Shown here: positions 19,245 to 28,761 of the stretch, one piece after another | Layout: each line of letters opens with the position of its first letter | Numbering within the stretch: the stretch's first letter is position 1 | Source: Roseibium aggregatum IAM 12614 | Lineage (GTDB): Bacteria; Pseudomonadota; Alphaproteobacteria; Rhizobiales; Stappiaceae | Assembly (NCBI RefSeq): GCF_000168975.1 | Contig: NZ_AAUW01000019.1 | Coordinates: forward strand, 95,262 to 159,261 | Length of the DNA: 64,000 nt | Reading direction: 5' to 3' | Program-made: the position numbers and the translations under genes | Notes under the pieces: generated by a model | Seen by the model: only the letters and a program-made list of their open reading frames with translations | Databases searched by the model: none | What the model was told of the DNA's origin: nothing

Positions 19245-20966
19245 ATGAACATGACCTATCCTGCGCCGCAAATGACCTGTGGGGCCGCGCTTTTGTCGCG
19301 GATGGCAACTCTTGGCGTGGATTACATCTTTGCCAACTCCGGGACAGATTTTCCGCCCGTCATCGAAGGGCTTTCGGAGGCGGAAGCAAGGAATATCCCA
19401 CTCCCGCGCACTGTAACCGTTCCATTTGAAAGCGCTGCCGTAGCAATGGCCCACGGCTACACGCTGGCGACAGGCAGGCCTCAGGCTGTGCTGGTACACA
19501 CCAACGTCGGCCTCGCCAACACCGCCATGGGTGCGATCAATGCCGCCTGCGACAACATCCCGATGCTCTTGATGTCCGGGCGCACGCCCACGCTCGAGAG
19601 CGGCCGCGTGGGTGCACGAACGGTCCCCATCGGCTGGGGTCAGGAAATGCTGGATCAGAGTGGCCTGATCCGGGAAGCCTGCAAATGGGATTACGAGCTC
19701 CGGTTCCCGGAACAGATCTTCGACGTGACCGACCGGGCGCATGGCATCGCCGCGTCGACGCCCAAGGGACCTGTCTATGTAAGCCTCCCGCGTGAAGTCC
19801 TGAGTGAAACGATCCCCGCTGCGGGCGCGGAGCGCCGGCCTCAAATGAATGCTGCTGTCGTCGAGGCAGGGACCGATCAGATTACCCGGATTGCGAGCCT
19901 CCTCGCTGAGGCTGAGCATCCCGTCATCTTTGCCCAGCATGGCGCGGGTAGCGCTGACGCCTTTGCAGCCCTGTCGCGACTGACCGGCGACTGGGGCATT
20001 CCTCTTTGCCAGTATTGGGCCGTGGAACTGGCCTTGCCGACCACCCATCCGATGGCCGCGGGCCCCGACCCGGCACCGCTTCTGAAGAAGGCCGATGTCG
20101 TGCTTTGCATAGACGCTTTGGCACCCTGGTCACCTGCCCAGATCGAACCGCGCGAAGAGGCGACAGTCATACAGCTTGGACCGCGTCCCCTGCAGGAGCG
20201 TTCTGGTGTGCGCAACTTCCGCTGCGACCTGGGCGTGACGACGGAAATTGCCCCGGCGATCGTGGCCCTTGAGGCGGCCATGGCGAAACTGCTGCCCGGC
20301 CACGAAGCCAGAGTGGCCGCGCGAGCAAGGAACATTGCGAAGGCCAATGCCGCCGATCAGTCCAGGCGTTTCGATGCTGCCGCCAGAGAACGGGACGGAC
20401 CAGCCCTGACAAAACGCTGGATCAGCCTGACCGTCTCGGAGACACTAGCCGACCGCGACGCGGCGGTCTTTTCTGAACTGGGTTGCCAGCTCCCCTTTCT
20501 GCGACTGACCCGGCATCAGTCCTGGTTCGATGGTCCTCATTCAGGCGGACTCGGCTGGGGCTTCCCAGCCGCCATGGGATTTGCGCTCGCACGTCCGGAA
20601 AAGACTGTGGTCGCGACTATGGGCGACGGCTCCTATATGTTTTCCAATCCGGTGGCCTGCCACCAAATCGCCGAAGCGCTTGGGCTTTCAATGGTCGTCA
20701 TAGTGCTGAACAACACCGAATGGGGCGCTGTGCGGCAGTCCGTTCTCGACATCTATCCCGATGGCCACGCCTCCAAGGCCAATGCCGTCCCGCTTACAGA
20801 TCTTTCGCCAAGCCCGGACTTCACGAAAGTGGCCGAAGCGAGCCGCGCCTGGGCGCGGCGCGTGACCGCTCCGGATGCGTTCGAGCAGGCGCTCTGCGAA
20901 GCACTTGCGCATGTCGACACAAAGAAAGGTCTAGCTCTTATCGAAGCGACCATCGGCAGAGGCTGA
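19245..20966 (+). CDS. Thiamine-diphosphate-dependent enzyme (2-oxo acid decarboxylase/acetolactate synthase-like)
   Basis: 573 aa with the three-domain layout of the family: N-terminal PYR domain with E62 (PFESAAVAMAHGY), a central FAD/NAD-like domain, and a C-terminal PP domain near 459-490 with GDGSYMFSN...VIVLNN. H85 (VLVHTNVGLANTAMG) falls where benzoylformate decarboxylase has an active-site His, and acetolactate synthases do not. The enzyme may therefore decarboxylate a 2-oxo acid to an aldehyde that the two downstream aldehyde dehydrogenases could oxidise. The exact reaction is inference. It is followed by the DsbA-fold gene after 32 bases. Confidence 0.85.
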   Translation: MNMTYPAPQMTCGAALLSRMATLGVDYIFANSGTDFPPVIEGLSEAEARNIPLPRTVTVPFESAAVAMAHGYTLATGRPQAVLVHTNVGLANTAMGAINAACDNIPMLLMSGRTPTLESGRVGARTVPIGWGQEMLDQSGLIREACKWDYELRFPEQIFDVTDRAHGIAASTPKGPVYVSLPREVLSETIPAAGAERRPQMNAAVVEAGTDQITRIASLLAEAEHPVIFAQHGAGSADAFAALSRLTGDWGIPLCQYWAVELALPTTHPMAAGPDPAPLLKKADVVLCIDALAPWSPAQIEPREEATVIQLGPRPLQERSGVRNFRCDLGVTTEIAPAIVALEAAMAKLLPGHEARVAARARNIAKANAADQSRRFDAAARERDGPALTKRWISLTVSETLADRDAAVFSELGCQLPFLRLTRHQSWFDGPHSGGLGWGFPAAMGFALARPEKTVVATMGDGSYMFSNPVACHQIAEALGLSMVVIVLNNTEWGAVRQSVLDIYPDGHASKANAVPLTDLSPSPDFTKVAEASRAWARRVTAPDAFEQALCEALAHVDTKKGLALIEATIGRG

Positions 20967-20998
20967 ATGCCATTCAAGTCACACCGGAAGAGGCGCAC

Positions 20999-21685
20999 AT
21001 GACATTGTTCGATCTGAAATTCGACTACTATCTCGATCCCTTGTGCGGCTGGTGTTACGCGAGCGCTCCCGCGCTTGCCGGCCTCGCAGAAAAATATCCG
21101 GATCAACTGGCTATGCGCCCGTCGGGCCTTTTCTTCGATCCGCGCCCGGTGGCCAGCATTGCCGATCATGCCGAGCGGAACGATCGGCATATTCAGAAAA
21201 TAACAGGGCAGCGTTTCACGGAGGCCTATCATCAAGGCGTCATGCGTTCAAAGGGAGGTGTGTTCGGCTCCAACTTTCTCACGCGCGCGATGGTGGCCCT
21301 TGGTCAATATGAGGCCGCGCTCGAACCAAACTTCCTGCACGATGCCCAGATTGCCCGATATGTTCAAGGCAAAGACACGTCCCGGGCCAGAGAAGTGGCG
21401 CTCGTTGCCTGCCGGACCGCGGCAAAGGCGGCCATAGAACTGAACGTTGCCGAATTCGAAGACAAACTGACCAATTGCGCTGAGCTGGAAAGAGAAACCC
21501 AGGCCCGGATATCAGACACGCAAGCCCGGCAGGCAAGTCTTCCCAGGGGCGTTCCGCTGCTGGTCGTGACCTTGGACGGCCGGCCCACTCCGCTCAGTGG
21601 CGAGAAACTCTACCGGGGCGCTGCCGCTCTTTTCGAGGCGCTTGATGACCTCTTGAAAACGATCGCGGGCCGAGAGCTGAATTGA
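20999..21685 (+). CDS. DsbA-family thioredoxin-fold protein (cytoplasmic)
   Basis: 228 aa. ATG 20999 follows AGAGG about eight bases upstream. A C16-G-W-C19 redox motif sits after FDYYLDPLC, as in the DsbA-like/FrnE group of cytoplasmic thiol oxidoreductases; a helical insertion and a C-terminal cis-Pro segment (LPRGVPLLVVTLDG) follow. No signal peptide is present, so periplasmic disulfide formation is unlikely. It is co-transcribed with the ThDP enzyme and ends at a strong terminator. Its partner substrate is unknown. Confidence 0.85.
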   Translation: MTLFDLKFDYYLDPLCGWCYASAPALAGLAEKYPDQLAMRPSGLFFDPRPVASIADHAERNDRHIQKITGQRFTEAYHQGVMRSKGGVFGSNFLTRAMVALGQYEAALEPNFLHDAQIARYVQGKDTSRAREVALVACRTAAKAAIELNVAEFEDKLTNCAELERETQARISDTQARQASLPRGVPLLVVTLDGRPTPLSGEKLYRGAAALFEALDDLLKTIAGRELN

Positions 21686-21698
21686 CTTCCGGAAGCTG

Positions 21699-21725
21699 AA
21701 AGACCCGGGGCGCGCCCGGGTCTTT
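21699..21725 (+). terminator. Strong terminator after DsbA-fold gene
   Basis: AAAGACCCGGG pairs with CCCGGGTCTTT over 11 bases with a 5-base loop, ending in TTT on the plus strand, 13 bases after the stop at 21685. This closes the two-gene ThDP-enzyme operon. Confidence 0.8.
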
Positions 21726-21765
21726 ACTCGTCGGAAACAGGTCGAGAATTCTTCAGAAATCTTGG

Positions 21766-21794
21766 CAAAAGGCACGGTGCACAGGGCCGTGCCT
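21766..21794 (-). terminator. Terminator after first aldehyde dehydrogenase (minus)
   Basis: On the minus strand AGGCACGG pairs with CCGTGCCT around a 9-base loop and is followed by TTTT. It lies about 30 bases past the stop codon at 21824 and converges with the plus-strand terminator. Confidence 0.7.
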
Positions 21795-21823
21795 CTTATC
21801 GTTCGTGTTTCGCCACCTGCCGA

Positions 21824-23269
21824 TCAGAACGGATAGTGCTGGTTCGGATCCTCAATGGTGATCCAGCGCAGATCGGTAAATTCGGCGATCGCCGCCTTCC
21901 CGCCGAACCTGCCATAGCCGGAGTCTCCGACACCGCCAAACGGCATTTGCGGCTCGTCGGAAACCGTCGGTCCGTTGATATGACAAATTCCGCTTTTGAT
22001 CTGGTTGGCTGCGGATATCGCACGCTGGATATCCTGACTGAAAACGGCAGCCGAGAGCCCGTATTCGGTGTCATTGGCCGTTGCAATTGCCTCTGCGTCG
22101 CCCTTCACGCGAATGATCGACTTCACCGGTCCGAAGCTTTCCTCGCTGTAGATACGCATTTCCGCTGTGACACCGTCCAGCAGGGTCGCCGAATGGATTG
22201 CGCCGTCCCGTTCACCGCCAGCAACAAGTTTTGCGCCCTTTGCGGTGGCGTCAGAGATCAGCGCGTCCATCTTGGCGCCTGCTTCCGCATTCACCAGGGA
22301 CCCCAGAACAACGTGATCGCGTGGGTTGCCGAACGGCAGCTTCGATGCACGGGCGGCCAGCTTTTCCACGAATTCATCGGCGATGCTCTCATCAACGATA
22401 ATGCGTTCGGTGGACATGCAGATCTGACCCTGATTCATGAAGGCACCGAAGATCGCCGCATTCACGGCCCCGTCCAAATCGGCATCGGAAAGCACCACCA
22501 GAGGCGCCTTGCCGCCAAGTTCCAGAAGTGAGGGCTTCAGATTTTCACCGGCAAGGCGGCCGATGATACGGCCGACTGCGGAAGATCCCGTGAAATTTAC
22601 GTGCCGGACTTCCGGGGCCTCAATCAACGCCTTCACGACCTCCGCTGCATCCTTGGGGGCGTTCGAGACATAGTTGACAACGCCCTCGGGCAGCCCGGCC
22701 TCGACAAAGCAGTCGACGATCATGCGATGTGTCTTGGGGCAGGATTCCGAGCCCTTGAAAATAACCGTGTTCCCGCAAGCGAGCGGCATCGCGAGCGCGC
22801 GCGTCCCGAGAATGACAGGTGCGTTCCACGGTGCGATGCCCAGGCAGACACCTTTCGGACGTGCAACAGCCATCGCCAGCGTACCGGGCTTGTTGGAGGG
22901 GATGACTTCGCCACCGATCTGGGTGATCATTGCAGCAGCTTCCCGGATGACGCCTGCGGCCAGCATCACGTTGAAGCCTGCCCATGGGCCCGTCGACCCG
23001 GTCTCGGCGATCATGGTCGCGACGAAATCGGCAGACTTGGAATCCATGATATCCGCGGCCTTGTTCAGGAGTGCTCGCCGCTGCCCGGGAGCCACCTCGG
23101 CCCAGGCCGGAAAGGCTACCGCAGCAGCCTTCGCGACGATAGCTGCATCTGCCGCGCGCGCGGCCGCTGCTGTCGATGCCACTTCGCCGGTCACCGGATC
23201 AAGACGATCGAAGGTTTCCCCCCCGGCTGCGGCTGTATCCTTGTTATTGATGACAAATTGTACAGTCAC
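21824..23269 (-). CDS. Aldehyde dehydrogenase (salicylaldehyde/vanillin-type), GTG start
   Basis: 481 aa. The start is GTG 23269, five bases after AAGGAGAG; the ATG at 23296 has no such site. Catalytic residues by motif: N149 in APWNAP, E250 in LLELGGK and C284 in NQGQICMST. It belongs to the NAD(P)-dependent ALDH superfamily and is closest in feel to aromatic aldehyde dehydrogenases. It lies directly downstream of a paralogue on the same strand, presumably one transcript. It would oxidise an aldehyde, possibly the product of the neighbouring ThDP enzyme, to an acid. Confidence 0.92.
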   Translation of the reverse strand: MTVQFVINNKDTAAAGGETFDRLDPVTGEVASTAAAARAADAAIVAKAAAVAFPAWAEVAPGQRRALLNKAADIMDSKSADFVATMIAETGSTGPWAGFNVMLAAGVIREAAAMITQIGGEVIPSNKPGTLAMAVARPKGVCLGIAPWNAPVILGTRALAMPLACGNTVIFKGSESCPKTHRMIVDCFVEAGLPEGVVNYVSNAPKDAAEVVKALIEAPEVRHVNFTGSSAVGRIIGRLAGENLKPSLLELGGKAPLVVLSDADLDGAVNAAIFGAFMNQGQICMSTERIIVDESIADEFVEKLAARASKLPFGNPRDHVVLGSLVNAEAGAKMDALISDATAKGAKLVAGGERDGAIHSATLLDGVTAEMRIYSEESFGPVKSIIRVKGDAEAIATANDTEYGLSAAVFSQDIQRAISAANQIKSGICHINGPTVSDEPQMPFGGVGDSGYGRFGGKAAIAEFTDLRWITIEDPNQHYPF

Positions 23270-23365
23270 GTTTCTCTCCTTGGAACTGATTGACATTGTT
23301 ATTGTTGAAAGTGTCCCGCAGCCCGGCAGATAGCCGGGGCCGCTTTTTTCCGGCTTCGGCTGTTG

Positions 23366-24868
23366 TCACATCTCCCGCCGGGACGGTTTCGTGGTGATCC
23401 AGCGCAATTCCGTGAATTCATCCAGGCAGCTATCGCCGCCGAAGCGGCCGTATCCGCTCGATTTCACGCCTCCGAACGGCATGAAGGGATCGTCGGCAAC
23501 CGTCGCGGAATTGATGTGACAGATGCCGGTTTCGAGCTGGTCAGCTACGGCGGCGGCAACGGATTGATCCGCGCCGAAGACTGCGGACGACAGTCCGTAT
23601 TCGCAGTCGTTTGCGACAGTAATGGCTTCCTCGACCGATCCGACCCGATGGATGCCGACCAGAGGACCGAAGCACTCTTCCGAGTAGACACGCATCATGG
23701 GCGAGACATGGTCAATGATGGTCGCATCCATGAATTGTCCGCGTGCCGGACCACCCGATCGCAACACGCCCCCCTTGGAGAGCGCGTCCTCAATCAGGGC
23801 GGAAAGCCGGACAGCAATGGACGAAGTCGCAAGAGGGCCGATGCGAACACCCGGATTGCGCGGATCCCCTGCAGTAAGCTGCGCTGACCGCTCGGCAAGC
23901 GCATCCACGAACTCGTCGGCGATTGCATGATCGACAATGATCCGGTCAGTTGCCATACAGATCTGGCCAGAGTTCAGAAAAGCGCCGAAAACAGCCGCCT
24001 CCACCGCCTCGCCGATGTCCGCGTCGGGCAGCACAATAAGCGGAGATTTACCGCCAAGCTCCAACAAACAGCGCTTGAGATGGGAGGCTGCAATACCAGC
24101 CACGATCCGGCCGACGCGGGTCGATCCCGTGAAATTGACGCGACGCACGGGGGCACAGGCAATCAAGGTCTCCACCACCTCGCGGGAATTTTCCGGGGCA
24201 TTGGTGAGGATGCTCAGCCCTCCCTCCGGAACGCCGGCTTCATGCAAGAGCTCTCCCAGCAGAACATGGGTTACGGGGCAGAGTTCCGAGGCCTTGAAGA
24301 TCACTGTGTTGCCAAATGCGAGGGGAAAGGCAATGGCGCGGACGCCAAGCGCGATCGGCGCATTCCAGGGGGCGATCGCAAGGCAGATGCCCGCAGGGAC
24401 ACGAACCGTCCGTGAAGAGCCCCCTGCCTGCTGCCCCCCTTCGATGCTAAACTGTTCGGCCAGTTGCGCGGTCGCCTCGAACACCTTCGCGGCAACGCGG
24501 AAGTTGAACTCCACCCACTCCGCGGTAGCGCCGGTCTCCCGAAGCATGCTGTCGTGAAATCTTGCTGCGTAATGCGGTATCAGGGTGCCGGCACGCCGGA
24601 GAACGGCCGCTCGCTCCGTACCGCTCAGTCGGGACCAGATGTTGAAACTGGCCGCAGCCACGGAAACCATCTTCGTGGCATCGGCTGCGCGGCCATCCGC
24701 AGCAACCGAAGAAACCAGGCCAGACGATGGATCAAGACGTTCGAAGACCGCCCCTGCCGTAGCACCCTGATGGGCGCCTTTGACGAACAGCCCTGTTCTC
24801 AGCACTCGTTCTGGAGCGTGTGACGCGCGCTTGTGCGGCGTTTTACCCGCTGTTTCCGTCCCGTTCAT
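23366..24868 (-). CDS. Aldehyde dehydrogenase (second paralogue)
   Basis: 500 aa. N169 in APWNAP, E270 in CLLELGGK and C304 in NSGQICMAT mark an intact ALDH active site. It has a longer N-terminal extension than its neighbour (about 30 residues) and clear but not close similarity to it, so the two probably differ in substrate range. It is transcribed divergently from the AraC regulator at 24984, with about 115 bases between starts, so control by that regulator is plausible. Confidence 0.92.
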   Translation of the reverse strand: MNGTETAGKTPHKRASHAPERVLRTGLFVKGAHQGATAGAVFERLDPSSGLVSSVAADGRAADATKMVSVAAASFNIWSRLSGTERAAVLRRAGTLIPHYAARFHDSMLRETGATAEWVEFNFRVAAKVFEATAQLAEQFSIEGGQQAGGSSRTVRVPAGICLAIAPWNAPIALGVRAIAFPLAFGNTVIFKASELCPVTHVLLGELLHEAGVPEGGLSILTNAPENSREVVETLIACAPVRRVNFTGSTRVGRIVAGIAASHLKRCLLELGGKSPLIVLPDADIGEAVEAAVFGAFLNSGQICMATDRIIVDHAIADEFVDALAERSAQLTAGDPRNPGVRIGPLATSSIAVRLSALIEDALSKGGVLRSGGPARGQFMDATIIDHVSPMMRVYSEECFGPLVGIHRVGSVEEAITVANDCEYGLSSAVFGADQSVAAAVADQLETGICHINSATVADDPFMPFGGVKSSGYGRFGGDSCLDEFTELRWITTKPSRREM

Positions 24869-24983
24869 CTGGTCCTCCCCTGCCTTTCCGGCAGACCATC
24901 ACCAGTTCACATGTTTTGCAGGGATCAATAAATGCCCTATTGTAGGTAAATAATGAAGTTTTCTGGGAATTTGGGCGCAAACT

Positions 24984-25874
24984 ATGCCGGAAAGCAGTGC
25001 ACTTCTATCCATGCTTCGCCTGGAGGTGGTGGAACCCGGCTTCCGGTCGCGGACCTACGCCGCCGGACAAGGGACCTCCACGCAATTCAATCTGATCGCT
25101 ATTGTGCTGAGGGGAAACGCGACCCTGCACGTGAACGAGGAAGCCATGGAGGTCGTCGAGAGCTCAATCGCAGTTCTTCCGCACGGAGTGCGGGCCCGAT
25201 TGAGCGTTCCAGCGGGTACAGGCGCCTGGATCATCGGATTTGCCCGACCGCTGCAATCGCTCGTCACCGGCACAGGCCCGGAGAGCCTGATACTCGACAC
25301 GATTTTGAGCAGGCTGACCCTTACTCCCGGAAACCCTGAGATTTTGGCGGCTTCAATCGCACCCTTGCTGCCGCTGCTTACAGATGAAGTGAACGATCAA
25401 AACAAGCGGTCCCAGACGGCGGTGGCATCACTTGTGCGACTGTTGCTGATTGCGATCAGCCGCATGCTGACGAGCAGCGGCCTCGCCGACGGCCGCAACG
25501 ATACGCATATCCTGCACAGGTTCCGGCAACTTGTTGAGCTGGGCTACAGGAGCCGTAAAACGGTCACCGGATATTGCCAGGATCTGAACCTCACATACGA
25601 CCGGCTGAACGATATCTGCCAGAGAAACCTGAAGCGCACACCGCTCTCGCTGATCCAGCAGCGGATCTTGATGGACGCTTCAACCCGCTTGCTCAAGACG
25701 GACGAAAGCATCCAGTCGATCGCAAATCATCTCGGTTTCAGCGATCCGACAAAATTCTCGCATTTCTTCAAGCGGGCTACCGGCTTGTCGCCACGCCAGT
25801 ACAGACAGACGATGCGCAAGCAGGAAGACCGGCAGGCCAGTACGGTGCTCCAGACATTTTCCGACTGGCCATAG
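24984..25874 (+). CDS. AraC family transcriptional regulator
   Basis: 296 aa. A cupin-like N-terminal sensor half (RTYAAGQGTSTQFNLIAIVLRGNATLHV) and two C-terminal HTHs, with LTYDRLNDICQRNLKRTP and ESIQSIANHLGFSDPTKFSHFFKRATGLSPRQYR as the typical AraC signature. It lies between the aldehyde dehydrogenases (divergent) and the nitrile-uptake operon (downstream, same strand), and is a good candidate activator for either. Ligand unknown. Confidence 0.92.
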   Translation: MPESSALLSMLRLEVVEPGFRSRTYAAGQGTSTQFNLIAIVLRGNATLHVNEEAMEVVESSIAVLPHGVRARLSVPAGTGAWIIGFARPLQSLVTGTGPESLILDTILSRLTLTPGNPEILAASIAPLLPLLTDEVNDQNKRSQTAVASLVRLLLIAISRMLTSSGLADGRNDTHILHRFRQLVELGYRSRKTVTGYCQDLNLTYDRLNDICQRNLKRTPLSLIQQRILMDASTRLLKTDESIQSIANHLGFSDPTKFSHFFKRATGLSPRQYRQTMRKQEDRQASTVLQTFSDWP

Positions 25875-25881
25875 CGAATTG

Positions 25882-25898
25882 GCCCTGAAATTCAGGGC
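25882..25898 (+). terminator. Short hairpin after AraC gene
   Basis: GCCCTGAA and TTCAGGGC arms around one base, 7 bases past the AraC stop. A perfect small dyad without a T tract; it may end AraC transcription or be a second operator-like site. Confidence is low because the loop is tight. Confidence 0.35.
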
Positions 25899-25919
25899 TG
25901 GGCTGCTGTGCGCCACATG

Positions 25920-25939
25920 CATCCACAATATTGTGGATG
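25920..25939. promoter_or_regulatory. 20-bp perfect palindrome upstream of nitrile/ABC operon
   Basis: CATCCACAATATTGTGGATG reads identically on both strands and lies 56 bases before the ATG of the binding-protein gene. Size and symmetry fit a dimeric HTH regulator (LuxR-, IclR- or TetR-type). The nearest candidates are the LuxR-type protein at 33471 and the AraC-type protein at 24984. The palindrome is direct; the regulator is inferred. Confidence 0.7.
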
Positions 25940-25995
25940 GTCTCCACGGGCCGGCACATGAATGATCCCCGATTAATAAATAAAGGGGAACTTCC

Positions 25996-27297
25996 ATGAC
26001 CAACAAATTGCCAGGCTCAAGCCTGATATCCCGACGTACATTGCTGGGAAGCGCTGCAATCGGAGCTGCCGGCGTTGCCGCATCCAGCAGTTTTCCCATG
26101 CCTGCACTCGCCCAAAGCGCGAAACTGAAGGTTGGATATATCAGTCCAGTCACGGGGCTGTTTGCAACCTTTGCCGAGGCTGATCCCTTCCTGCTCAAGC
26201 AGATCCGCACAGCCCTGAATGACGGCATCGTCAACAACGGCAAGCGCTACGAAGTCGACATCATTGACGTCGACGACCAGACCAATCCTGACCGGTCGAC
26301 CAGCGCCACCCAACAGCTCATCAATTCCGACGAAGTCAATATCGTGCTTGCCCAGGGCGCGCTCGGCATCAAGAACGTGAGCGCGCAGTGCGAGTTCGCC
26401 GGCGTGCCGTCGATCACCACCATGGACCCCTGGCAAGGCTGGCTTTTCCCGCAAGGCGGTACGCCTGAAACCGGCTTCCAATACGCCAATCACTTCTTCT
26501 GGGGCATTGAGGACATCATCTCGACCTATGTCGGCATGTGGTCTTCGCTGGAGACCAACAAGAAGATCGGTTCCTGCTTCACCAACGATCCTCCGGGCCA
26601 AACGTTCTTCAGTGACACCATCGGTTTCCCGCCCGCTCTGAGGGACGCCGGTTTCGAAATGGTCGACGTCGGTCTCTTTGAGCCGGGCTCGAACGACTTC
26701 TCGCGGCAAATCGCTGCCTTCCGCGATTCCGGCTGCGATATCATGACCGGCCTCTTCGATCCGCCGGACTGGGTCGTGTTCTGGCGTCAGGCCATGCAGG
26801 CCGGTTTCAAGCCCAAGGTCGTCACCGTCGCAAAGGCGCTGCTGTTCCCCGCTGGCGTCCAGTCGCTCGGCATTGAAGCAAACGGTATGTCCACCGAAGT
26901 CTGGTGGACACCGAGCTATCCTTTCCGCTCGTCCATCACGGGCCAATCCTGTGCCGAACTCGCCAGCGCCTATGAGGCCGAAACGGGCAAGCGCTGGACC
27001 CAGCCGATCGGTGTTGTGCACGCACTGCTCGAAGCCGGCATAAACGCTCTGCGCACTGCCGATGATCCGACCGATCCGGATTCCGTCGCGGACGCCATCA
27101 AGAACATGACTCTCGACACCGTTGTCGGTACCCTGGACTGGGCCAACAGCCCGATCAAGAGCGTGGCAAAGATGGCGATCGCAGGGGGCCAATGGCACGT
27201 CGACCCGAACGGCAACTTTGATCTTGATGTGGTCTACAACAAAGAGATGCCGGACGTGCCCGTGACAGCGCCGTTCCAAATGAAAATCGGCGCCTGA
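25996..27297 (+). CDS. ABC transporter substrate-binding protein (branched-chain/amide type), Tat signal
   Basis: 433 aa. The N terminus carries SRRTLLGSAAIGAAGVAAS ending near ALAQSA, i.e. a twin-arginine signal, so the folded protein is exported. The mature part (KLKVGYISPVTGLFATFAEAD...INSDEVNIVLAQGALG) is a type I periplasmic binding protein of the LivJ/amide-binding class. AAGGGGAA stands before the ATG. It starts a six-gene operon ending in a nitrilase, so the ligand may be a nitrile or amide-like compound. Confidence 0.9.
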   Translation: MTNKLPGSSLISRRTLLGSAAIGAAGVAASSSFPMPALAQSAKLKVGYISPVTGLFATFAEADPFLLKQIRTALNDGIVNNGKRYEVDIIDVDDQTNPDRSTSATQQLINSDEVNIVLAQGALGIKNVSAQCEFAGVPSITTMDPWQGWLFPQGGTPETGFQYANHFFWGIEDIISTYVGMWSSLETNKKIGSCFTNDPPGQTFFSDTIGFPPALRDAGFEMVDVGLFEPGSNDFSRQIAAFRDSGCDIMTGLFDPPDWVVFWRQAMQAGFKPKVVTVAKALLFPAGVQSLGIEANGMSTEVWWTPSYPFRSSITGQSCAELASAYEAETGKRWTQPIGVVHALLEAGINALRTADDPTDPDSVADAIKNMTLDTVVGTLDWANSPIKSVAKMAIAGGQWHVDPNGNFDLDVVYNKEMPDVPVTAPFQMKIGA

Positions 27298-27320
27298 CCG
27301 GCACACTTCGGACAATCAGG

Positions 27321-28067
27321 ATGCACTCGCTGACCCCGTCTCTCCTCGTGGACAGCGTCAGCAAATCCTATGGCGGTGGCCCTCCAGTTCTCAAAAACCT
27401 GACACTGGAAGTCCACCCCGGGGAATTGCTTGGCGTGATCGGGCCAAACGGCTCGGGCAAGACAACGCTATTCGGCGTCATCGCCGGACAGCTTCCTCCC
27501 AACTCCGGGAGAATTCTCGTCAACGGCCAGGACGTTACCGCTCTCGGTGCGTCCGAGAGAGCCAAAGGCGGTATCGGCCGGACTTTCCAGGTGCCGCAGT
27601 CCTTCTCGGACATGACCGTTTACGAGAACCTGCTTGTCGGCGCACGCTATGCCGGCGGACTGGGCAAGAACGAAGCCGTCGAAGCAGTCTATTCGATCCT
27701 CGACAAGACCGGGTTCGACGGCCGGGCCGAGATGCGTGCGGGAGACTTGCCGCTGCTTGATCGAAAGCGGCTGGAACTCGCCCGTGCCCTTGCGACCAGG
27801 CCTTCCCTGCTGCTGCTCGATGAGATCGCCGGTGGCCTTACCGATGATGAAGCCATGGAAATCGCCGGACTGATCAAGGAAGTCAACACGCAGGGAATTG
27901 CGGTCATCTGGATTGAACACCTTGTGCACGTCCTGACTTCCGCAGTCTCCAGGATCGTCGTTTTGGGCGAGGGCAAGATCATCGCCGACGGTGCACCACA
28001 AGAAACGATGGCCACCCCCGCTGTTCGGCAAATCTATCTTGGGATGGAGCCCGAACTCGATGCTTAG
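27321..28067 (+). CDS. Branched-chain-type ABC transporter ATP-binding protein (LivG-like)
   Basis: 248 aa. Walker A GPNGSGKTT, a Q-loop near GRTFQVPQSF and Walker B SLLLLDEIAGGLTDDE. The ABC signature sits at PLLDRKRLELARALA, a modified form in this subfamily. The 3' end overlaps the next ATPase gene by 8 bases. It energises the permease pair downstream. Confidence 0.92.
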   Translation: MHSLTPSLLVDSVSKSYGGGPPVLKNLTLEVHPGELLGVIGPNGSGKTTLFGVIAGQLPPNSGRILVNGQDVTALGASERAKGGIGRTFQVPQSFSDMTVYENLLVGARYAGGLGKNEAVEAVYSILDKTGFDGRAEMRAGDLPLLDRKRLELARALATRPSLLLLDEIAGGLTDDEAMEIAGLIKEVNTQGIAVIWIEHLVHVLTSAVSRIVVLGEGKIIADGAPQETMATPAVRQIYLGMEPELDA

Positions 28068-28761
28068 TGTGCGTGATGTGGAAGCGGGCTACGGCAGCAT
28101 GTCGGTTCTCTTTGGTGTCAGCCTTGGCATCGCCGAGGGAGAAACACTTTCGCTCATCGGATCCAACGGTGCGGGCAAATCCACACTGTTTTCCGTCATT
28201 ACCGGGCTGCTGGCCCCTGCCTCCGGGGAAATTGAACTCGACGGCGCCAGCCTGACCCGCAAATCCACCTCGGCGATTGTCGATCATGGCATCGTGATGG
28301 TCCCCGAGGGCCGCAAGCTGTTTCCGAGCCTCACGGTAGAGGAAAACCTACTTTTGGGCGCCTACCGGAAGCGACCGGGCGACTGGACAATCGGCCGCGT
28401 GCTGGACACGTTCCCGATCCTGAAGGAATTGCGCCGCAGACCCTCTCAGGCACTGTCGGGAGGGCAGCAACAGCTCGTTGCTGTCGGTCGCGCCCTGATG
28501 GCAAACCCGAAGGTTCTTCTCTGCGACGAGCTCTCGCTCGGCCTGTCTCCCTCCGCCGTCGACATGGTCTACGGCGGTCTGGAGAAAATCAGGGGAGCAG
28601 ACGTCTCCATCATTCTCGTCGAGCAGGATATCGCCCGGGCGTTGAACGAAAGCGATCACTTCGCCTGCATGCGGCATGGCCGCATCGTGCTCGAAGGGTC
28701 GTCGGCGACAGCCAACCGAAACCAGATCTCGGACGCCTATTTTGGAGGCTCTCATGATTGA
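28060..28761 (+). CDS. Branched-chain-type ABC transporter ATP-binding protein (LivF-like)
   Basis: 233 aa. ATG 28060 is chosen since MLSVRDVEAGYGSMSVLFGVSL is the family start; the upstream frame lies within the preceding gene. Walker A GSNGAGKST, signature LSGGQQQLVAVGRALM and Walker B VLLCDELSLGLSP. It overlaps the previous gene and the next permease by 8 bases each, implying translational coupling. Confidence 0.92.
   Translation: MLSVRDVEAGYGSMSVLFGVSLGIAEGETLSLIGSNGAGKSTLFSVITGLLAPASGEIELDGASLTRKSTSAIVDHGIVMVPEGRKLFPSLTVEENLLLGAYRKRPGDWTIGRVLDTFPILKELRRRPSQALSGGQQQLVAVGRALMANPKVLLCDELSLGLSPSAVDMVYGGLEKIRGADVSIILVEQDIARALNESDHFACMRHGRIVLEGSSATANRNQISDAYFGGSHD

Noticed and set aside
23300..23360. 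GC-rich hairpin with T tract between the two aldehyde dehydrogenases
   Set aside because: The T tract is on the plus strand while both genes are on the minus strand, so it is not a terminator for them.
26017..27315. 432-codon open frame on the minus strand opposite the binding-protein gene
   Set aside because: The plus strand encodes a complete Tat-exported binding protein; the opposite frame is a high-GC shadow.
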